Shown piece by piece: positions 1 to 8,310 of a DNA stretch of 9,924 nt. This DNA comes from Bryobacteraceae bacterium. Its GTDB lineage: Bacteria > Acidobacteriota > Terriglobia > Bryobacterales > Bryobacteraceae. The notes under the pieces were generated by a model that made no database searches, had not been told where the DNA came from, and worked only from the letters and a program-made list of their open reading frames with translations. Numbering within the stretch: the stretch's first letter is position 1; every line of letters begins with the position of its first letter. A program made the position numbers and the translations under genes. The stretch spans positions 1-9,924 of the forward strand of contig CANGVB010000081.1 of NCBI GenBank assembly GCA_947456995.1, given 5' to 3'.

Positions 1-1
1 T

Positions 2-511
2 GAAGACGGCAAAACGGGCCGCATCGCAGTTACCAGCGCTGCTAACACCATCGAGATCAACCAGCAAAACTATGCACTCCGCCTGCCCTTCCCGGCCAGC
101 CCCTCTCCTACACCCTTTCTACTGGACCCGGCAGAAATCCAGCGCATCTGGGGCAATGAGCTCGCCGCATTACCGAAACCTCAAATCAGCTTCTCGCTTT
201 ATTTCGAGCTCAATTCGGTTGCCCTCTCAAACGAGTCACGCCTGCTTTTCCCACAAATCGTACGCGCAATCGACGACCGGCAGTCCACCGATGTAAGTGT
301 CATTGGGCACACGGATACAACCGGTGACAGCTCCGTCAATTTCACATTTGGTCTAAATCGAGCTGTCACTGTAAGAACTCAACTCGAAGCACTTGGCATC
401 AAACGCGAGATTCTCTATGTGAGCTCACATGGCGACAAAGATCTCTTGATCCCTACGCCAGCTAACACGAGCGAACCAAGAAACCGCCGTGTTGAGGTAA
501 TCGTAAGATGA
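2..511 (+). CDS. OmpA-family envelope protein, C-terminal part (5' end outside window)
   Basis: The frame is open from the window edge to the TGA at 509-511, so this is the C-terminal 169 residues of a longer protein. The last ~100 residues form an OmpA-like peptidoglycan-binding domain. GHTDTTG is encoded at 305-325, followed by the LNRA helix motif (353-364), where the Asp and Arg match the diaminopimelate-contacting positions known in OmpA. The domain ends with EPRNRRVEVIVR (473-508), the usual RRVE tail. The ~60 residues before it resemble a short beta-rich segment followed by a Pro/Ala-rich linker; a FecR-like domain upstream is possible but cannot be judged here. The protein probably sits in the periplasm or outer membrane and is anchored to the cell wall. 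Its stop overlaps the start of the CHASE2/HD-GYP gene (ATGA), so the two are probably co-translated, suggesting an envelope-linked input to c-di-GMP signalling. The domain call is firm; the functional link is inferred. Confidence 0.9.
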   Translation, partial: EDGKTGRIAVTSAANTIEINQQNYALRLPFPASPSPTPFLLDPAEIQRIWGNELAALPKPQISFSLYFELNSVALSNESRLLFPQIVRAIDDRQSTDVSVIGHTDTTGDSSVNFTFGLNRAVTVRTQLEALGIKREILYVSSHGDKDLLIPTPANTSEPRNRRVEVIVR

Positions 512-2370
512 CGCTGGGCCGGCAATCTTCAGTCGTTTCCTTGCTGATTGCTGGCTTGCTGGGAACGCTGCTTTCCGTCGCCCCACCTCAAATCCTGGAA
601 CAAGGCAACCGCAAGACCCTCGATCAACTCCTTTCCCTAATCCCCGCTCAAAGCGGTTCCGGCCAGGTCGCCATAGTAGAAATCGATGGCCCGTCTTTGA
701 CACAAATTGGCCGCTGGCCCTGGCCCCGAAAACGCACGGCTGAACTGGTAGAGCGCATCCACGCCGCCGGAGCAAAAGCCATCGTGCTGAACCTCTTCTT
801 TCCAGAGGCCGAAGACCCGCTCAGCGATCAAATGCTGGCCAGCAGCCTGGCACGCTCACAAGGCATCACCGGATTTCAGTTTGAGTTCAACTCTCCATCA
901 GACAGCGCTTTGGGCTGCCCCCCGGTAGTGCTGCCAATAGTTTTGAGTGAAGCACCGCCAGCCCGAGAAAACTCGCTCTTCAATGCTGGCAAAGCGCTCT
1001 GTAACGTCAGCGTCCTGCAATCGGCAGCGAAGGGGTTTCTCAATATCGGCCCGCTCGACAAGGGTCTGCCGATGGCAATCACCTACGAGGGCCTCCTCTA
1101 CCCAAGCCTCACCCTCGCTGCTACAGCCAGCTTCCTGAGTGAACGATCCATAGATCTGCAGATTCTCAACTCAAGTTCCGCGCAACTCAAGATAGGCAAT
1201 CGAACAATCCCGCTCGACGCGCAGGCGAGAATGACTTTGGGCCCGCCCAAACAGCTGCCCACCATCTCCGCAAAAGATCTCTTTGATCCCAACACTCATC
1301 CAACAGAGCTTGCCGGCAAGCTCGTCGTTGTCGGAGTGAATGCAACTGGCATCGCAGAAACAGGGATGCCGCTTCTGCAAGCAACCGCCATCGACAATCT
1401 CCTTCGCGGGGAAGCAATTGCCGGGCCTGGTACAAGCAGAGCAACCGAAATGGTTCTGCTCATTGCATCCCTGGCCGCCTCAGCTCTTCTCATGCACGCC
1501 ATCTCCCAGTGGTACCGCTGGCTCTTCTGGGCTGGCCTTCAAATCTCACTCATCGCTGGCTCGTGGTGGCTCTTGAAACACCAGCATGTATTCATCTCTC
1601 CTCTGCCTTCGCTGATTTGCCTCTGGGTACACGCAATTTGCCTCACTTCATTTCAAGCAAGACAACACCGCACGATAGCCCAAAGCAGCGAAGCGCAGAT
1701 TGCATCCGCCAGACAATTTCTCTTCTCTGCACTCTCGATGCTCACCACCATCCGACATGCCGAAACCGGTGCCCACCAGCAGCGAATCCAGCTCTATTTG
1801 CACTCCCTGGCAATCGCCCTATCAAAAAAGAAATCTTTTGCCGGCGAACTAACACCTGAGAACATAACCCTGATGGTTCAGATTGCCCCAATTCACGACA
1901 TCGGCAAAGTCGGCATTCCAGACCAGCTCCTGCTCAAGGCTGGCCCACTCACTGCCACAGAGTTCCAGCTCATCCAGCAGCATGTCACCCTGGGAAAAGA
2001 AATTCTCGATCGCGCTCGCGACCAGTCAGAGCTCAACGATGAAATTCTCTTTCGGCTAGCCTCCGCCTTGGTCTACAGCCATCATGAACGCTGGGATGGC
2101 TCTGGATATCCACTGGGCCTGGCCGGCAGCGACATCCCTCTCGTAGCAAGGCTAATGGCAGTGGCAGATGTCTACGACGCGCTGGTAAGCAAACGCGTCT
2201 ACAAGGAATCCCTCTCGCACGAAGCAGCAAAAAGTATGATCCTCGCCGAGCGCGGTCGCATGTTCGACCCCGATGTAATCGATGGCTTTCTTGAGGTAGA
2301 GCCGGAATGGCGCCGCATCCGCTCTGAATTTCAGGAAGGGAAAGCGATTGGGCATCATGGCCTGGGTTAA
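508..2370 (+). CDS. CHASE2 sensor fused to HD-GYP cyclic-di-GMP phosphodiesterase
   Basis: This 620-residue inner-membrane protein is predicted to hydrolyse cyclic-di-GMP in response to an extracytoplasmic signal. An N-terminal hydrophobic helix (about 8-26) is followed by a CHASE2 domain (about 35-300) with the hallmarks IDGPSL, GRWPWPR and AGAKAIVLNLFF near its start and KLVVVGVNATG near its end. Three membrane helices follow (about 315-332, 337-357, 362-382), the standard CHASE2 arrangement, then a cytoplasmic HD-GYP domain (about 400-605). The HD-GYP signature residues are complete: RHAETGAHQQR (416-426), HDIGK (463-467) and HHERWDGSGYP (525-535), so the enzyme should be active. HD-GYP proteins bind two or three metals and usually yield pGpG or GMP. 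The ATG at 508 overlaps the stop of the OmpA gene. The 3' end carries the ribosome-binding site of the diguanylate cyclase that follows. CHASE2 is more often fused to adenylate cyclases or kinases; no such output domain is present. The ligand is unknown. Confidence 0.95.
   Translation: MTLGRQSSVVSLLIAGLLGTLLSVAPPQILEQGNRKTLDQLLSLIPAQSGSGQVAIVEIDGPSLTQIGRWPWPRKRTAELVERIHAAGAKAIVLNLFFPEAEDPLSDQMLASSLARSQGITGFQFEFNSPSDSALGCPPVVLPIVLSEAPPARENSLFNAGKALCNVSVLQSAAKGFLNIGPLDKGLPMAITYEGLLYPSLTLAATASFLSERSIDLQILNSSSAQLKIGNRTIPLDAQARMTLGPPKQLPTISAKDLFDPNTHPTELAGKLVVVGVNATGIAETGMPLLQATAIDNLLRGEAIAGPGTSRATEMVLLIASLAASALLMHAISQWYRWLFWAGLQISLIAGSWWLLKHQHVFISPLPSLICLWVHAICLTSFQARQHRTIAQSSEAQIASARQFLFSALSMLTTIRHAETGAHQQRIQLYLHSLAIALSKKKSFAGELTPENITLMVQIAPIHDIGKVGIPDQLLLKAGPLTATEFQLIQQHVTLGKEILDRARDQSELNDEILFRLASALVYSHHERWDGSGYPLGLAGSDIPLVARLMAVADVYDALVSKRVYKESLSHEAAKSMILAERGRMFDPDVIDGFLEVEPEWRRIRSEFQEGKAIGHHGLG
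2333..2340 (+). promoter_or_regulatory. Ribosome-binding site for the diguanylate cyclase, inside the HD-GYP gene
   Basis: AGGAAGGG is a strong Shine-Dalgarno match lying within the last codons of the HD-GYP gene. It is 7 nt from TTG 2348 and 16 nt from ATG 2357, which favours the TTG start. Its position implies that ribosomes finishing the phosphodiesterase can reinitiate on the cyclase. Confidence 0.6.
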
Positions 2371-3505
2371 AACGCTCTGGGCCGTGCTCCATGAGCTTCC
2401 TGCAACCAGCCACGGGCAGGATCTCCATTCGGTAGAAATCCTTCTATCCCTGCTTCGTGGCTCCATCTATTGGTTGTGCCTTCAGTTAATTTTTGTCCCT
2501 CCCATCTTTGCTGTCCGAAAGCTGGAGAGTTCGGTTCTGATCTTTCTCGGAATTCTGATGGCTCTTGCATCGCTGTTCCTGCTCAGACGCGGCAAATTCC
2601 GTCAGGCCGCCTTCTGCTTCCTTTCCGCAGTCTGGCTGGGTACCCTCATCTGCTCTCTGCTTTCCGGCGGAATCCGCAGCGTCTACATGATTCTCCACGT
2701 CTGGATCCCGATTGTTACTGCCTTGCTTCTCGGCACCAGGGCGGGCATTTCGGCCATCTGCGCCAGTGCCTCCACCACCCTTGTACTGGCCCTCCTCGAC
2801 GGTGCAGGCTTTCAGTTTCCTCGTTACTTCCCCACTGCGGGTCTCAATGCCTGGATGGTACTGATGCTCAGCCTGATCACCACAGCGCTCCCGATCAACC
2901 AAACACTGAATGCGCTCACTCAAGCTGCCGCCGCGGCACGAAAGCAAACCGAGCTTTACTCTCACGCTGCTCTTCACGATCCCCTCACCCAGCTCCCCAA
3001 CCGCAGCTTCTTTCTCAATCGCCTCACCCATTGCATCCGGCGAGGTCAGGGTAGCCGAGGCCACGGCTATTCCCTCCTCTTCATCGACATCGACGACTTC
3101 AAAACCATCAACGATGGCCTCGGCCATTCCGCGGGAGATCAGGTACTCAAAGTCACAGCCACGCGCATGTCAACCCTAATGCGCCCCGTCGACATTCTCG
3201 CTCGTTTCGGAGGCGATGAATTTACTGTTTTGATCGAAGACACCATAGATCCAGCCGAAGCCATCCATCTCGCCGATCTGCTCTTGAACGCGATCAACCT
3301 CCCCATCCCACTCGCTTCAAAGGAAGTGAAGCTCACCGCAAGCATCGGAATCGCGCATGGCAAACCAGCCTACCTCCACCCGGATTCCATTCTCACCGAC
3401 GCCGACACCGCAATGTACTATGCCAAAACCCTGGGAAAGAATCGACACGCCACTTTTCTCGAAGTAAATACCCGTTCCGCTTCAGGCGGACTTGGCTCAG
3501 CCTGA
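2348..3505 (+). CDS. Six-helix membrane diguanylate cyclase (GGDEF)
   Basis: This protein of 385 residues is predicted to condense two GTP into cyclic-di-GMP at the inner membrane. Residues about 38-185 form six hydrophobic helices. The GGIRSV and LLLGTRAGIS segments (108-134) resemble a widespread uncharacterised sensor module found ahead of kinases and cyclases. After a linker helix, the GGDEF domain (about 205-375) opens with DPLTQLPNR (211-219), carries the metal-binding DIDDFK (247-252) and has an intact GGDEF at 288-292. The product-inhibition I-site RxxD is present as RPVD (279-282), exactly five residues before GGDEF, so feedback inhibition is expected. No EAL or PAS domain is visible. 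The TTG at 2348 is chosen because AGGAAGGG (2333-2340) lies 7 nt upstream; the in-frame ATG at 2357 (start MAWVKTLW) would leave a 16-nt spacer. With the TTG start the gene overlaps the HD-GYP gene by 23 bp, so synthesis and breakdown enzymes are probably co-expressed. Confidence 0.93.
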   Translation: MGIMAWVKTLWAVLHELPATSHGQDLHSVEILLSLLRGSIYWLCLQLIFVPPIFAVRKLESSVLIFLGILMALASLFLLRRGKFRQAAFCFLSAVWLGTLICSLLSGGIRSVYMILHVWIPIVTALLLGTRAGISAICASASTTLVLALLDGAGFQFPRYFPTAGLNAWMVLMLSLITTALPINQTLNALTQAAAAARKQTELYSHAALHDPLTQLPNRSFFLNRLTHCIRRGQGSRGHGYSLLFIDIDDFKTINDGLGHSAGDQVLKVTATRMSTLMRPVDILARFGGDEFTVLIEDTIDPAEAIHLADLLLNAINLPIPLASKEVKLTASIGIAHGKPAYLHPDSILTDADTAMYYAKTLGKNRHATFLEVNTRSASGGLGSA

Positions 3506-3553
3506 CAAATGTGAAGGTAACCAAATATTGGGCGCGCACGCCTCTTCTTGCAG

Positions 3554-3562
3554 TGATAAGAT
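3554..3562 (+). promoter_or_regulatory. Candidate extended -10 promoter element for the cytochrome/DUF1552 unit
   Basis: TGATAAGAT fits the extended -10 pattern TGnTATAAT with four of six -10 bases correct. It lies in the 99-bp gap between the diguanylate cyclase stop and the ATG at 3605, and would give a leader of about 35 nt. No good -35 box sits at the right distance upstream; TTGCAG at 3548 is too close. Promoter rules for this phylum are poorly known, so this is only a candidate. Confidence 0.25.
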
Positions 3563-3604
3563 TAAGGCCAAAATCGCCCGAAAGTGTCTATTTTTGAAAG
3601 CTTT

Positions 3605-6600
3605 ATGAGAAGCCTCTTTCTGCTCGCAACCACAAGCTTCGCATCCGCCTATGCAGCGGGCCCAACACCACTTCCTGTGGCTAAACCAGTGCTCGAACAG
3701 TTCTGCTTCCAGTGCCATGGTCAGGCTGCCATGGGCGGCTTGAATCTGAAACATCTCTCGAGCCAGACATCGATGGCAGAAGGCTTTCAGCATTGGGAAA
3801 AAGTAGCCAGCGCCATCGAAGAAAAGCTGATGCCGCCGCCCAAAATGCCTCAACCTAGCGAAGAGCAACGCAAGCAGGTTGTGTCATGGATCCGCACCAA
3901 TCTCACCGCTGCCGCACTCAAAACCGCCGGCGACCCTGGCCGCGTCACCGTCAGAAGACTCACCAGCGGTGAATACGCTTATACGGTTCGAGACCTCACA
4001 GGCATCGAGGTCAAGACAGACTTCGCTGGCGATTCCGTCGGTGGCGAAGGCTTCACCAATTTCGGCGACGTGCAGTTCATGCAGGACGCCAACCTCGAAC
4101 GCTATCTCGAATCCGCCAAGCGCGTTGCCTCCCACGCAGTCATCGGTTCAGGCCCAATTCAGTTCTTCGCCGACCCCGGCAAAAGTGGTCTCGAACTTTC
4201 CGCCATCAGCAGAATTCAGGCGATCTATCATGCCAACGGCTTTCGCTCAGCCTCCGGCGAAGGTGGCATGGCCTACAGTCTCGACCGTTACGGCAAAGCA
4301 ATCTTTGCAGCCTGGCGTTATCAGCACCGCATCCGCCGTGGCGAACCCAAACTCACCATCGCCCAGGCAGCCCAAAAAGAAGGCGTCAGCACCCGCTTCG
4401 TAGCCCACCTCCTCAAGGTCTTCCAGGAAACCAACGCAAGCTATCCCACCCTCGAAGCCGTCAACCTCTGGAAGAAAATGCCTCTCGAAGAAGCACAGGC
4501 CCGCAGCGCAGCTAAAACCTTGCAGGACTTCATCGTCAACTGGCCGCGCATCCTCTTCGGCGCCGGTGCCCCGGCTGAAGGCGGCCGTGGTGACGAGCGG
4601 AATTTCGTCCTCAGCAACGAATCCCTCAAAGCCACTACCGAACACAAATTCCGCCGCTATCAGGCACGTCCCGAAGAGACAGACAAGAAAGTCGCCAAAC
4701 TCTACCTCTCCGCCGCCAACATGAATCCCAGCGCAAAAGACCAGCCCTACGTCATCTGGCGCAACGCCAGCATCCGTAAGGTAGGTGCCAATCGCGCCCT
4801 CGGCGAAACTCAAACTCTGCGCTCGGCTCTCAGCCCGGAAACCATAACCCGTCTCAAATTCGGAAAACTCCCCGACGGCACCTCCATCGACCCGAACGAT
4901 TTCGCCCTGGCAGCCGGCGAAAAAGCAACCGTCGACATCCCCATCGTAGAAGGCTCGGGCGGCGCAACAGTGCTATTCGAAGTCGCCCTCGGCCCCTCGC
5001 CTAACGGGGATGCCGTAGTTCGCGCCATGATCTCCAACAGCGATCAGCCCTTCACCGGCGTCCCCCAGTCCGTCTTGCTCGCTCAGTCCAAATCGCCAGC
5101 TTTTGCCGCCTGGAAATCCAACGTCCTCGCTTTCAATTCGAAGCTCCCAGCAGGCTCCCACGGCGAGCCCACTCCTTCTGACAAAGATCCCATCCCGCCC
5201 ATCTTCGACAACACCATCGACATGCCGGAGCGCAACGCTTATCACGTCAAGGTGAAGTACTATCGCGACGACCGCTTCATCACCGAAAACATCCTCGACG
5301 ACAAGACACGCACGGAACTCGAACAAGCCTGGACTGACCTCCTCTCCAGCTTCGGCTATCACGATGCCCTGCTTCAGCTCTACAGCGACAAACACAAACT
5401 AAACATCAAAACATCCATCGGCAAAATGACCTTGGCCGAAATCGAAGCCCTCCCTGCCGAACAACGTCAGGTAATCAAGACCTGGCGCACCGAATACGAC
5501 GGGCTCGAAAAGTCCATCGCCGCAGCCCAGCCCGGACACGTCGATGACGCCATCCGTTTCGCCGCCAAAGCCTGGCGTCGCGATCTCACCGCAATAGAGA
5601 AAGACCGCCTGCGCGGCTTCTACGTCAACGCCCGCGAGATCCAGAAGCAGGATCACGAAAGCGCTCTGCGAACAATGCTCGCCAGAGTGCTAGTCTCGCC
5701 CTCCTTCATCTACCGCCTCGAAAATCAGCCTCAAATTACAACAGCCAAGGCCCTGGCCGGGCAGGAGCTAGCCTCAAGACTCAGCTACCTCCTTTGGTCC
5801 TCCGTACCCGACGCAGAACTCACCAGAGCCGCAAATGCAGGCGAACTCGCAAACCAAGCGATGCTCGACAAACAGGTCCGCCGCATGATCGCAGACCCCA
5901 AAGCCCGCCGCTTCGCTACCGAATTCTTCGGCCAGTGGCTCGGCTTCTACCGCTTTGATCAATACACCGGCATCGATACCGGCCGCTACCCCGAGTTCAA
6001 CGACGAGCTGAAATCCGCCATGTACGACGAAGCTGTTTCCTTCTTTGAACACATCGTCCGGCAGGATCGTCCCGTGCGCGAGATGTTCTCCTCGGACTAC
6101 ACCTTCCTCAACCAAACCCTGGCCAAACATTACGGAGTAACCAAAGAAGTCAATTCCAAGCTGGCCACAGAAAAAGTCGAGGGCACCCGCCAATTTGGCC
6201 GCGGCGGCATGCTCAGCCTCGGTGCCGTTCTTACCGTTACCTCCGCCCCCCTCCGCACCAGCCCCGTAAAGCGTGGTGATTGGGTTCTGCGCCGCATCCT
6301 CGGCACTCCCACTCCCCCGCCCCCAGCCAATGCTGGAACCATCCCCGCCGACGACAAGAACTTCGGTGGCCTCTCACTCAAAGACCGCCTCGCCGCCCAC
6401 CAGCGCAACGCTACCTGCGCCGGCTGCCACTCCCGCATCGATCCCCTCGGCTTCCCGCTCGAGCGCTTTGATGCCGTCGGCCGCCTTCGCGACAAATACA
6501 CTGATGGCAACCCCATCCACGATTCCAGCACCACCTACGACAAACAGCAGATCGCCGGCGTCGACGGCCTCTCTCAATACCTCAAGTCGCAGGAAAAACT

Positions 6601-6829
6601 GGTCCTGAAAAACTTCTCGAAAAAACTCCTTGGCTACGCCCTCGGCAGAACCATGCTCCTGTCAGACCAGCCGCTGATCGATCAACTCTCTCAAGCTGGC
6701 AGCGATGCAACCATCTCCAAACTGGTGAGCCAGATCGTCAACAGCAAGCAATTCCGCAACCGCCGTGAGACCGGCGAAACCATCCAATCCAAGGCCCCTG
6801 AGGCCAAGCCCAAAGAAGGTGGCTTATGA
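3605..6829 (+). CDS. Secreted dihaem cytochrome-like protein, DUF1587/1595/1592/1588/1585 family
   Basis: A 1,074-residue exported protein of the planctomycete-type cytochrome family, of unproven biochemical role. Starting at ATG 3605 gives a short signal peptide ([17 protein letters not shown], then cleavage); GTG at 3584 is a seven-residue-longer alternative. Neither start has a strong ribosome-binding site (GAAAG ends 4 nt before the ATG). Domains in order: an N-terminal c-type haem segment with CFQCH at 34-38; DUF1587 about 114-178 ([18 protein letters not shown]); a long unassigned middle, about 180-640, partly helical and partly beta-rich; DUF1595 about 645-708; DUF1592 about 717-845 ([15 protein letters not shown]); DUF1588 about 866-965, with the second haem motif [13 protein letters not shown] starting at 938; and DUF1585 about 983-1058. 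The only four cysteines are those of the two CxxCH motifs. It overlaps the DUF1552 gene by 4 bp, the usual partner. Likely an extracytoplasmic electron-transfer or oxidising protein; substrate unknown. Confidence 0.92.
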   Translation: MRSLFLLATTSFASAYAAGPTPLPVAKPVLEQFCFQCHGQAAMGGLNLKHLSSQTSMAEGFQHWEKVASAIEEKLMPPPKMPQPSEEQRKQVVSWIRTNLTAAALKTAGDPGRVTVRRLTSGEYAYTVRDLTGIEVKTDFAGDSVGGEGFTNFGDVQFMQDANLERYLESAKRVASHAVIGSGPIQFFADPGKSGLELSAISRIQAIYHANGFRSASGEGGMAYSLDRYGKAIFAAWRYQHRIRRGEPKLTIAQAAQKEGVSTRFVAHLLKVFQETNASYPTLEAVNLWKKMPLEEAQARSAAKTLQDFIVNWPRILFGAGAPAEGGRGDERNFVLSNESLKATTEHKFRRYQARPEETDKKVAKLYLSAANMNPSAKDQPYVIWRNASIRKVGANRALGETQTLRSALSPETITRLKFGKLPDGTSIDPNDFALAAGEKATVDIPIVEGSGGATVLFEVALGPSPNGDAVVRAMISNSDQPFTGVPQSVLLAQSKSPAFAAWKSNVLAFNSKLPAGSHGEPTPSDKDPIPPIFDNTIDMPERNAYHVKVKYYRDDRFITENILDDKTRTELEQAWTDLLSSFGYHDALLQLYSDKHKLNIKTSIGKMTLAEIEALPAEQRQVIKTWRTEYDGLEKSIAAAQPGHVDDAIRFAAKAWRRDLTAIEKDRLRGFYVNAREIQKQDHESALRTMLARVLVSPSFIYRLENQPQITTAKALAGQELASRLSYLLWSSVPDAELTRAANAGELANQAMLDKQVRRMIADPKARRFATEFFGQWLGFYRFDQYTGIDTGRYPEFNDELKSAMYDEAVSFFEHIVRQDRPVREMFSSDYTFLNQTLAKHYGVTKEVNSKLATEKVEGTRQFGRGGMLSLGAVLTVTSAPLRTSPVKRGDWVLRRILGTPTPPPPANAGTIPADDKNFGGLSLKDRLAAHQRNATCAGCHSRIDPLGFPLERFDAVGRLRDKYTDGNPIHDSSTTYDKQQIAGVDGLSQYLKSQEKLVLKNFSKKLLGYALGRTMLLSDQPLIDQLSQAGSDATISKLVSQIVNSKQFRNRRETGETIQSKAPEAKPKEGGL
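6814..6819 (+). promoter_or_regulatory. Ribosome-binding site for the DUF1552 gene
   Basis: AGAAGG lies inside the last codons of the cytochrome gene, 6 nt before ATG 6826. It supports that ATG over the in-frame ATG at 6847, and supports translational coupling of the two exported proteins. Confidence 0.5.
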
Positions 6830-8175
6830 ACCGCGTTGTTCGCAATATGGCCTTGCAGCCGAAATCCAGAAGACACTTCCTCCGCGCTGCCGGCGTTTCA
6901 CTGGCACTGCCGTGGATGGAGTCAATGCCCTTGTTTGCCGCCGAAAAAGCACCAAACAAGCCGCCCGTCCGCATGGCCACCATCTACTTCTCAAATGGCG
7001 TAGAGCCCATCCATTGGTGGGCCAAAGGCCAGGGCAAGTCGATGGAACTCGGGCCCTGCCTCGAAGCCATGAATCCCCACCGCGGTGAGTTCAGCTTCAT
7101 CCGCGGCCTCTACAACCACCAGGCCTTCAAGTCCACCAGCCCGCACCTCGGCCGCATGCCCAACGTCCTCTCCGGCGCCTGGGTTAGCCTCGACCCAAGC
7201 GACATCCGCGTCGGTACCACCTTCGATCAGGTCCTCGCCCGTCAAATCGGCGGCCAAACCTCCGTACCCAGCCTCGTCCTGGGCGTCGAACCCAACGAGC
7301 TCCGCCTCGAAGACGGCCTCTCGATGATCTACGGTTCGTCGCTTTCCTGGACCTCACCCGTAAAACCAGCCACCAAAGAAATCTACCCCGCACGCGCCTT
7401 CGACCTTCTCGTCGGCGACGGCACTGGCCGCAAGATCGACCGTAGCATCCTCGATGCCGTCCTCAAAGAAGCTCACGACGTGCAACCCCGCATCAGCCGT
7501 GGCGATCGCGTCAAGCTCGACGAATACCTCGAATCGATCCGCGACATCGAAAAGCGCATCGAACGCGCCAGCCGCGAAGAACGCATCGAGGGTTGGCGGC
7601 CCACCATCAGCAAGCCAAACATGCCCCGCCCTGCTGATGAGATCCCCCAGCATGTCCCAGATCACATGAAGCTCATGCTTGACCTCGTCGTCCTCGGCTT
7701 CCAGATGGACAAAACCCGCATCGCTACCCTGATGCTCAACAACGACCTCTCGCAGATGAACTTCAAGTTCCTCGAAGGCGTCAAGGGTGCCCTCCACCTC
7801 GATCTCACCCACAACGGCAAAGCCGCCCTGGCCGAAGCCATGTACCTCAAGACCAACCAGTTCCACATCCAGCAATTCGCCTACCTCATCGACCGCATGA
7901 AGAAGATCGACGAGGGTGGCCAATCCCTCCTCGACAACTCGATGATCATGCTCTGCTCAAACCTCTTCGACGGCGACACGCACAGCGCAGACCAGATGCC
8001 GATCCTGCTCGCAGGCAAGGCCGGTGGCAGCCTCGAGACCGGTCGCAACCTGGACTACACCGACAAAGGCGACGACAACCGCCGCGCCTGCAGCCTCTAC
8101 CTTTCGATGATGGACCGCATGGGCGTCAAGCTGGATCGCTTCGGCGACTCCGACAAACGATTAACGAATCTTTAG
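6826..8175 (+). CDS. Tat-exported DUF1552 family protein
   Basis: This 449-residue protein begins with a twin-arginine export signal: [10 protein letters not shown] (residues 14-23, RR at 15-16) followed by the hydrophobic stretch VSLALPW and a probable cleavage near MPLFA. The 'RRxFLRxxGVxLALPWxE' start is the hallmark of DUF1552 proteins. The rest fits the family throughout, including an early [12 protein letters not shown] region (about 60-71), a helical middle with paired charged residues (about 225-255), the segment [14 protein letters not shown] (about 296-309) and a C-terminal [19 protein letters not shown] (from residue 384) resembling the late His/Asp motif of DUF1501/DUF1552 proteins. 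Tat export implies it folds, possibly with a cofactor, before crossing the membrane. The gene starts with ATG overlapping the TGA of the dihaem gene, so the two probably act together outside the cytoplasm. Function is unknown for the family; alkaline-phosphatase/sulfatase-like ancestry has been suggested by its resemblance to DUF1501, which I cannot confirm here. Confidence 0.93.
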   Translation: MNRVVRNMALQPKSRRHFLRAAGVSLALPWMESMPLFAAEKAPNKPPVRMATIYFSNGVEPIHWWAKGQGKSMELGPCLEAMNPHRGEFSFIRGLYNHQAFKSTSPHLGRMPNVLSGAWVSLDPSDIRVGTTFDQVLARQIGGQTSVPSLVLGVEPNELRLEDGLSMIYGSSLSWTSPVKPATKEIYPARAFDLLVGDGTGRKIDRSILDAVLKEAHDVQPRISRGDRVKLDEYLESIRDIEKRIERASREERIEGWRPTISKPNMPRPADEIPQHVPDHMKLMLDLVVLGFQMDKTRIATLMLNNDLSQMNFKFLEGVKGALHLDLTHNGKAALAEAMYLKTNQFHIQQFAYLIDRMKKIDEGGQSLLDNSMIMLCSNLFDGDTHSADQMPILLAGKAGGSLETGRNLDYTDKGDDNRRACSLYLSMMDRMGVKLDRFGDSDKRLTNL

Positions 8176-8310
8176 GATTTCGTTGATTTTCAAGAATTAA
8201 TGCAACATTGATCTGCCACCGGCCATTTCGTCGCGTATATGTTAGTACCCGCTAAGTTCAGTGCAACTTCCTGAACGCGGCGGAATCTAAAACAACATTG
8301 GAGATTTGGC
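8176..8310 (+). promoter_or_regulatory. Intergenic region upstream of the membrane kinase
   Basis: This 135-bp gap is more AT-rich than its surroundings at its start and is the likely place for the kinase promoter. No convincing -35/-10 pair stands out: TTGATC (8208-8213) and TATATG (8236-8241) are 22 bp apart, too far for a standard promoter. There is no clear intrinsic terminator after the DUF1552 stop, so readthrough into the kinase is possible. GGAGA at 8300-8304 serves as ribosome-binding site, 6 nt before ATG 8311. The word CAACATTG occurs twice (8203-8210, 8293-8300), which could be chance. Confidence 0.4.
8256..8276. repeat. Small perfect inverted repeat upstream of the kinase gene
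   Basis: GTTCAG at 8256-8261 is mirrored by CTGAAC at 8271-8276 across a 9-base spacer. The symmetry does not extend further. It could be an operator half-site pair or a weak hairpin in the kinase leader, about 35 bp before the start codon. No run of T follows, so it is not a terminator. A six-base arm can arise by chance. Confidence 0.35.

Noticed and set aside
72..296. 74-codon open frame on the + strand
   Set aside because: It overlaps the OmpA-domain frame, which continues to a natural stop with clear motifs. The short frame is a shadow.
2486..3127. 213-codon open frame on the - strand
   Set aside because: It lies opposite the diguanylate cyclase, whose motifs are complete. The translation is low-complexity (Glu/Gly/Asp/Ala-rich), as expected from antisense of a C-ending-codon gene.
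3531..3550. Possible terminator after the diguanylate cyclase (GGCG-CGCA-CGCC followed by TCTTCTT)
   Set aside because: The stem is only 4 bp and the following tract is mixed C/T rather than a T run, so it is too weak to call.
3548..3562. TTGCAG plus TAAGAT as a -35/-10 pair
   Set aside because: The boxes are only 3 bp apart; just the extended -10 reading is kept as a low-confidence candidate.
4352..4423. Helix-turn-helix DNA-binding domain within the dihaem protein
   Set aside because: The sequence pattern is suggestive, but the protein is exported and haem-binding, so DNA binding is implausible; treated only as a helical segment.
4247..4813. 188-codon open frame on the - strand
   Set aside because: Antisense to the dihaem protein gene; no domain and no ribosome-binding site.
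7354..7923. 189-codon open frame on the - strand
   Set aside because: Antisense to the well-supported DUF1552 gene. Its acidic, Val/Leu/Glu-rich composition is a codon-bias artefact, with no recognisable domain.
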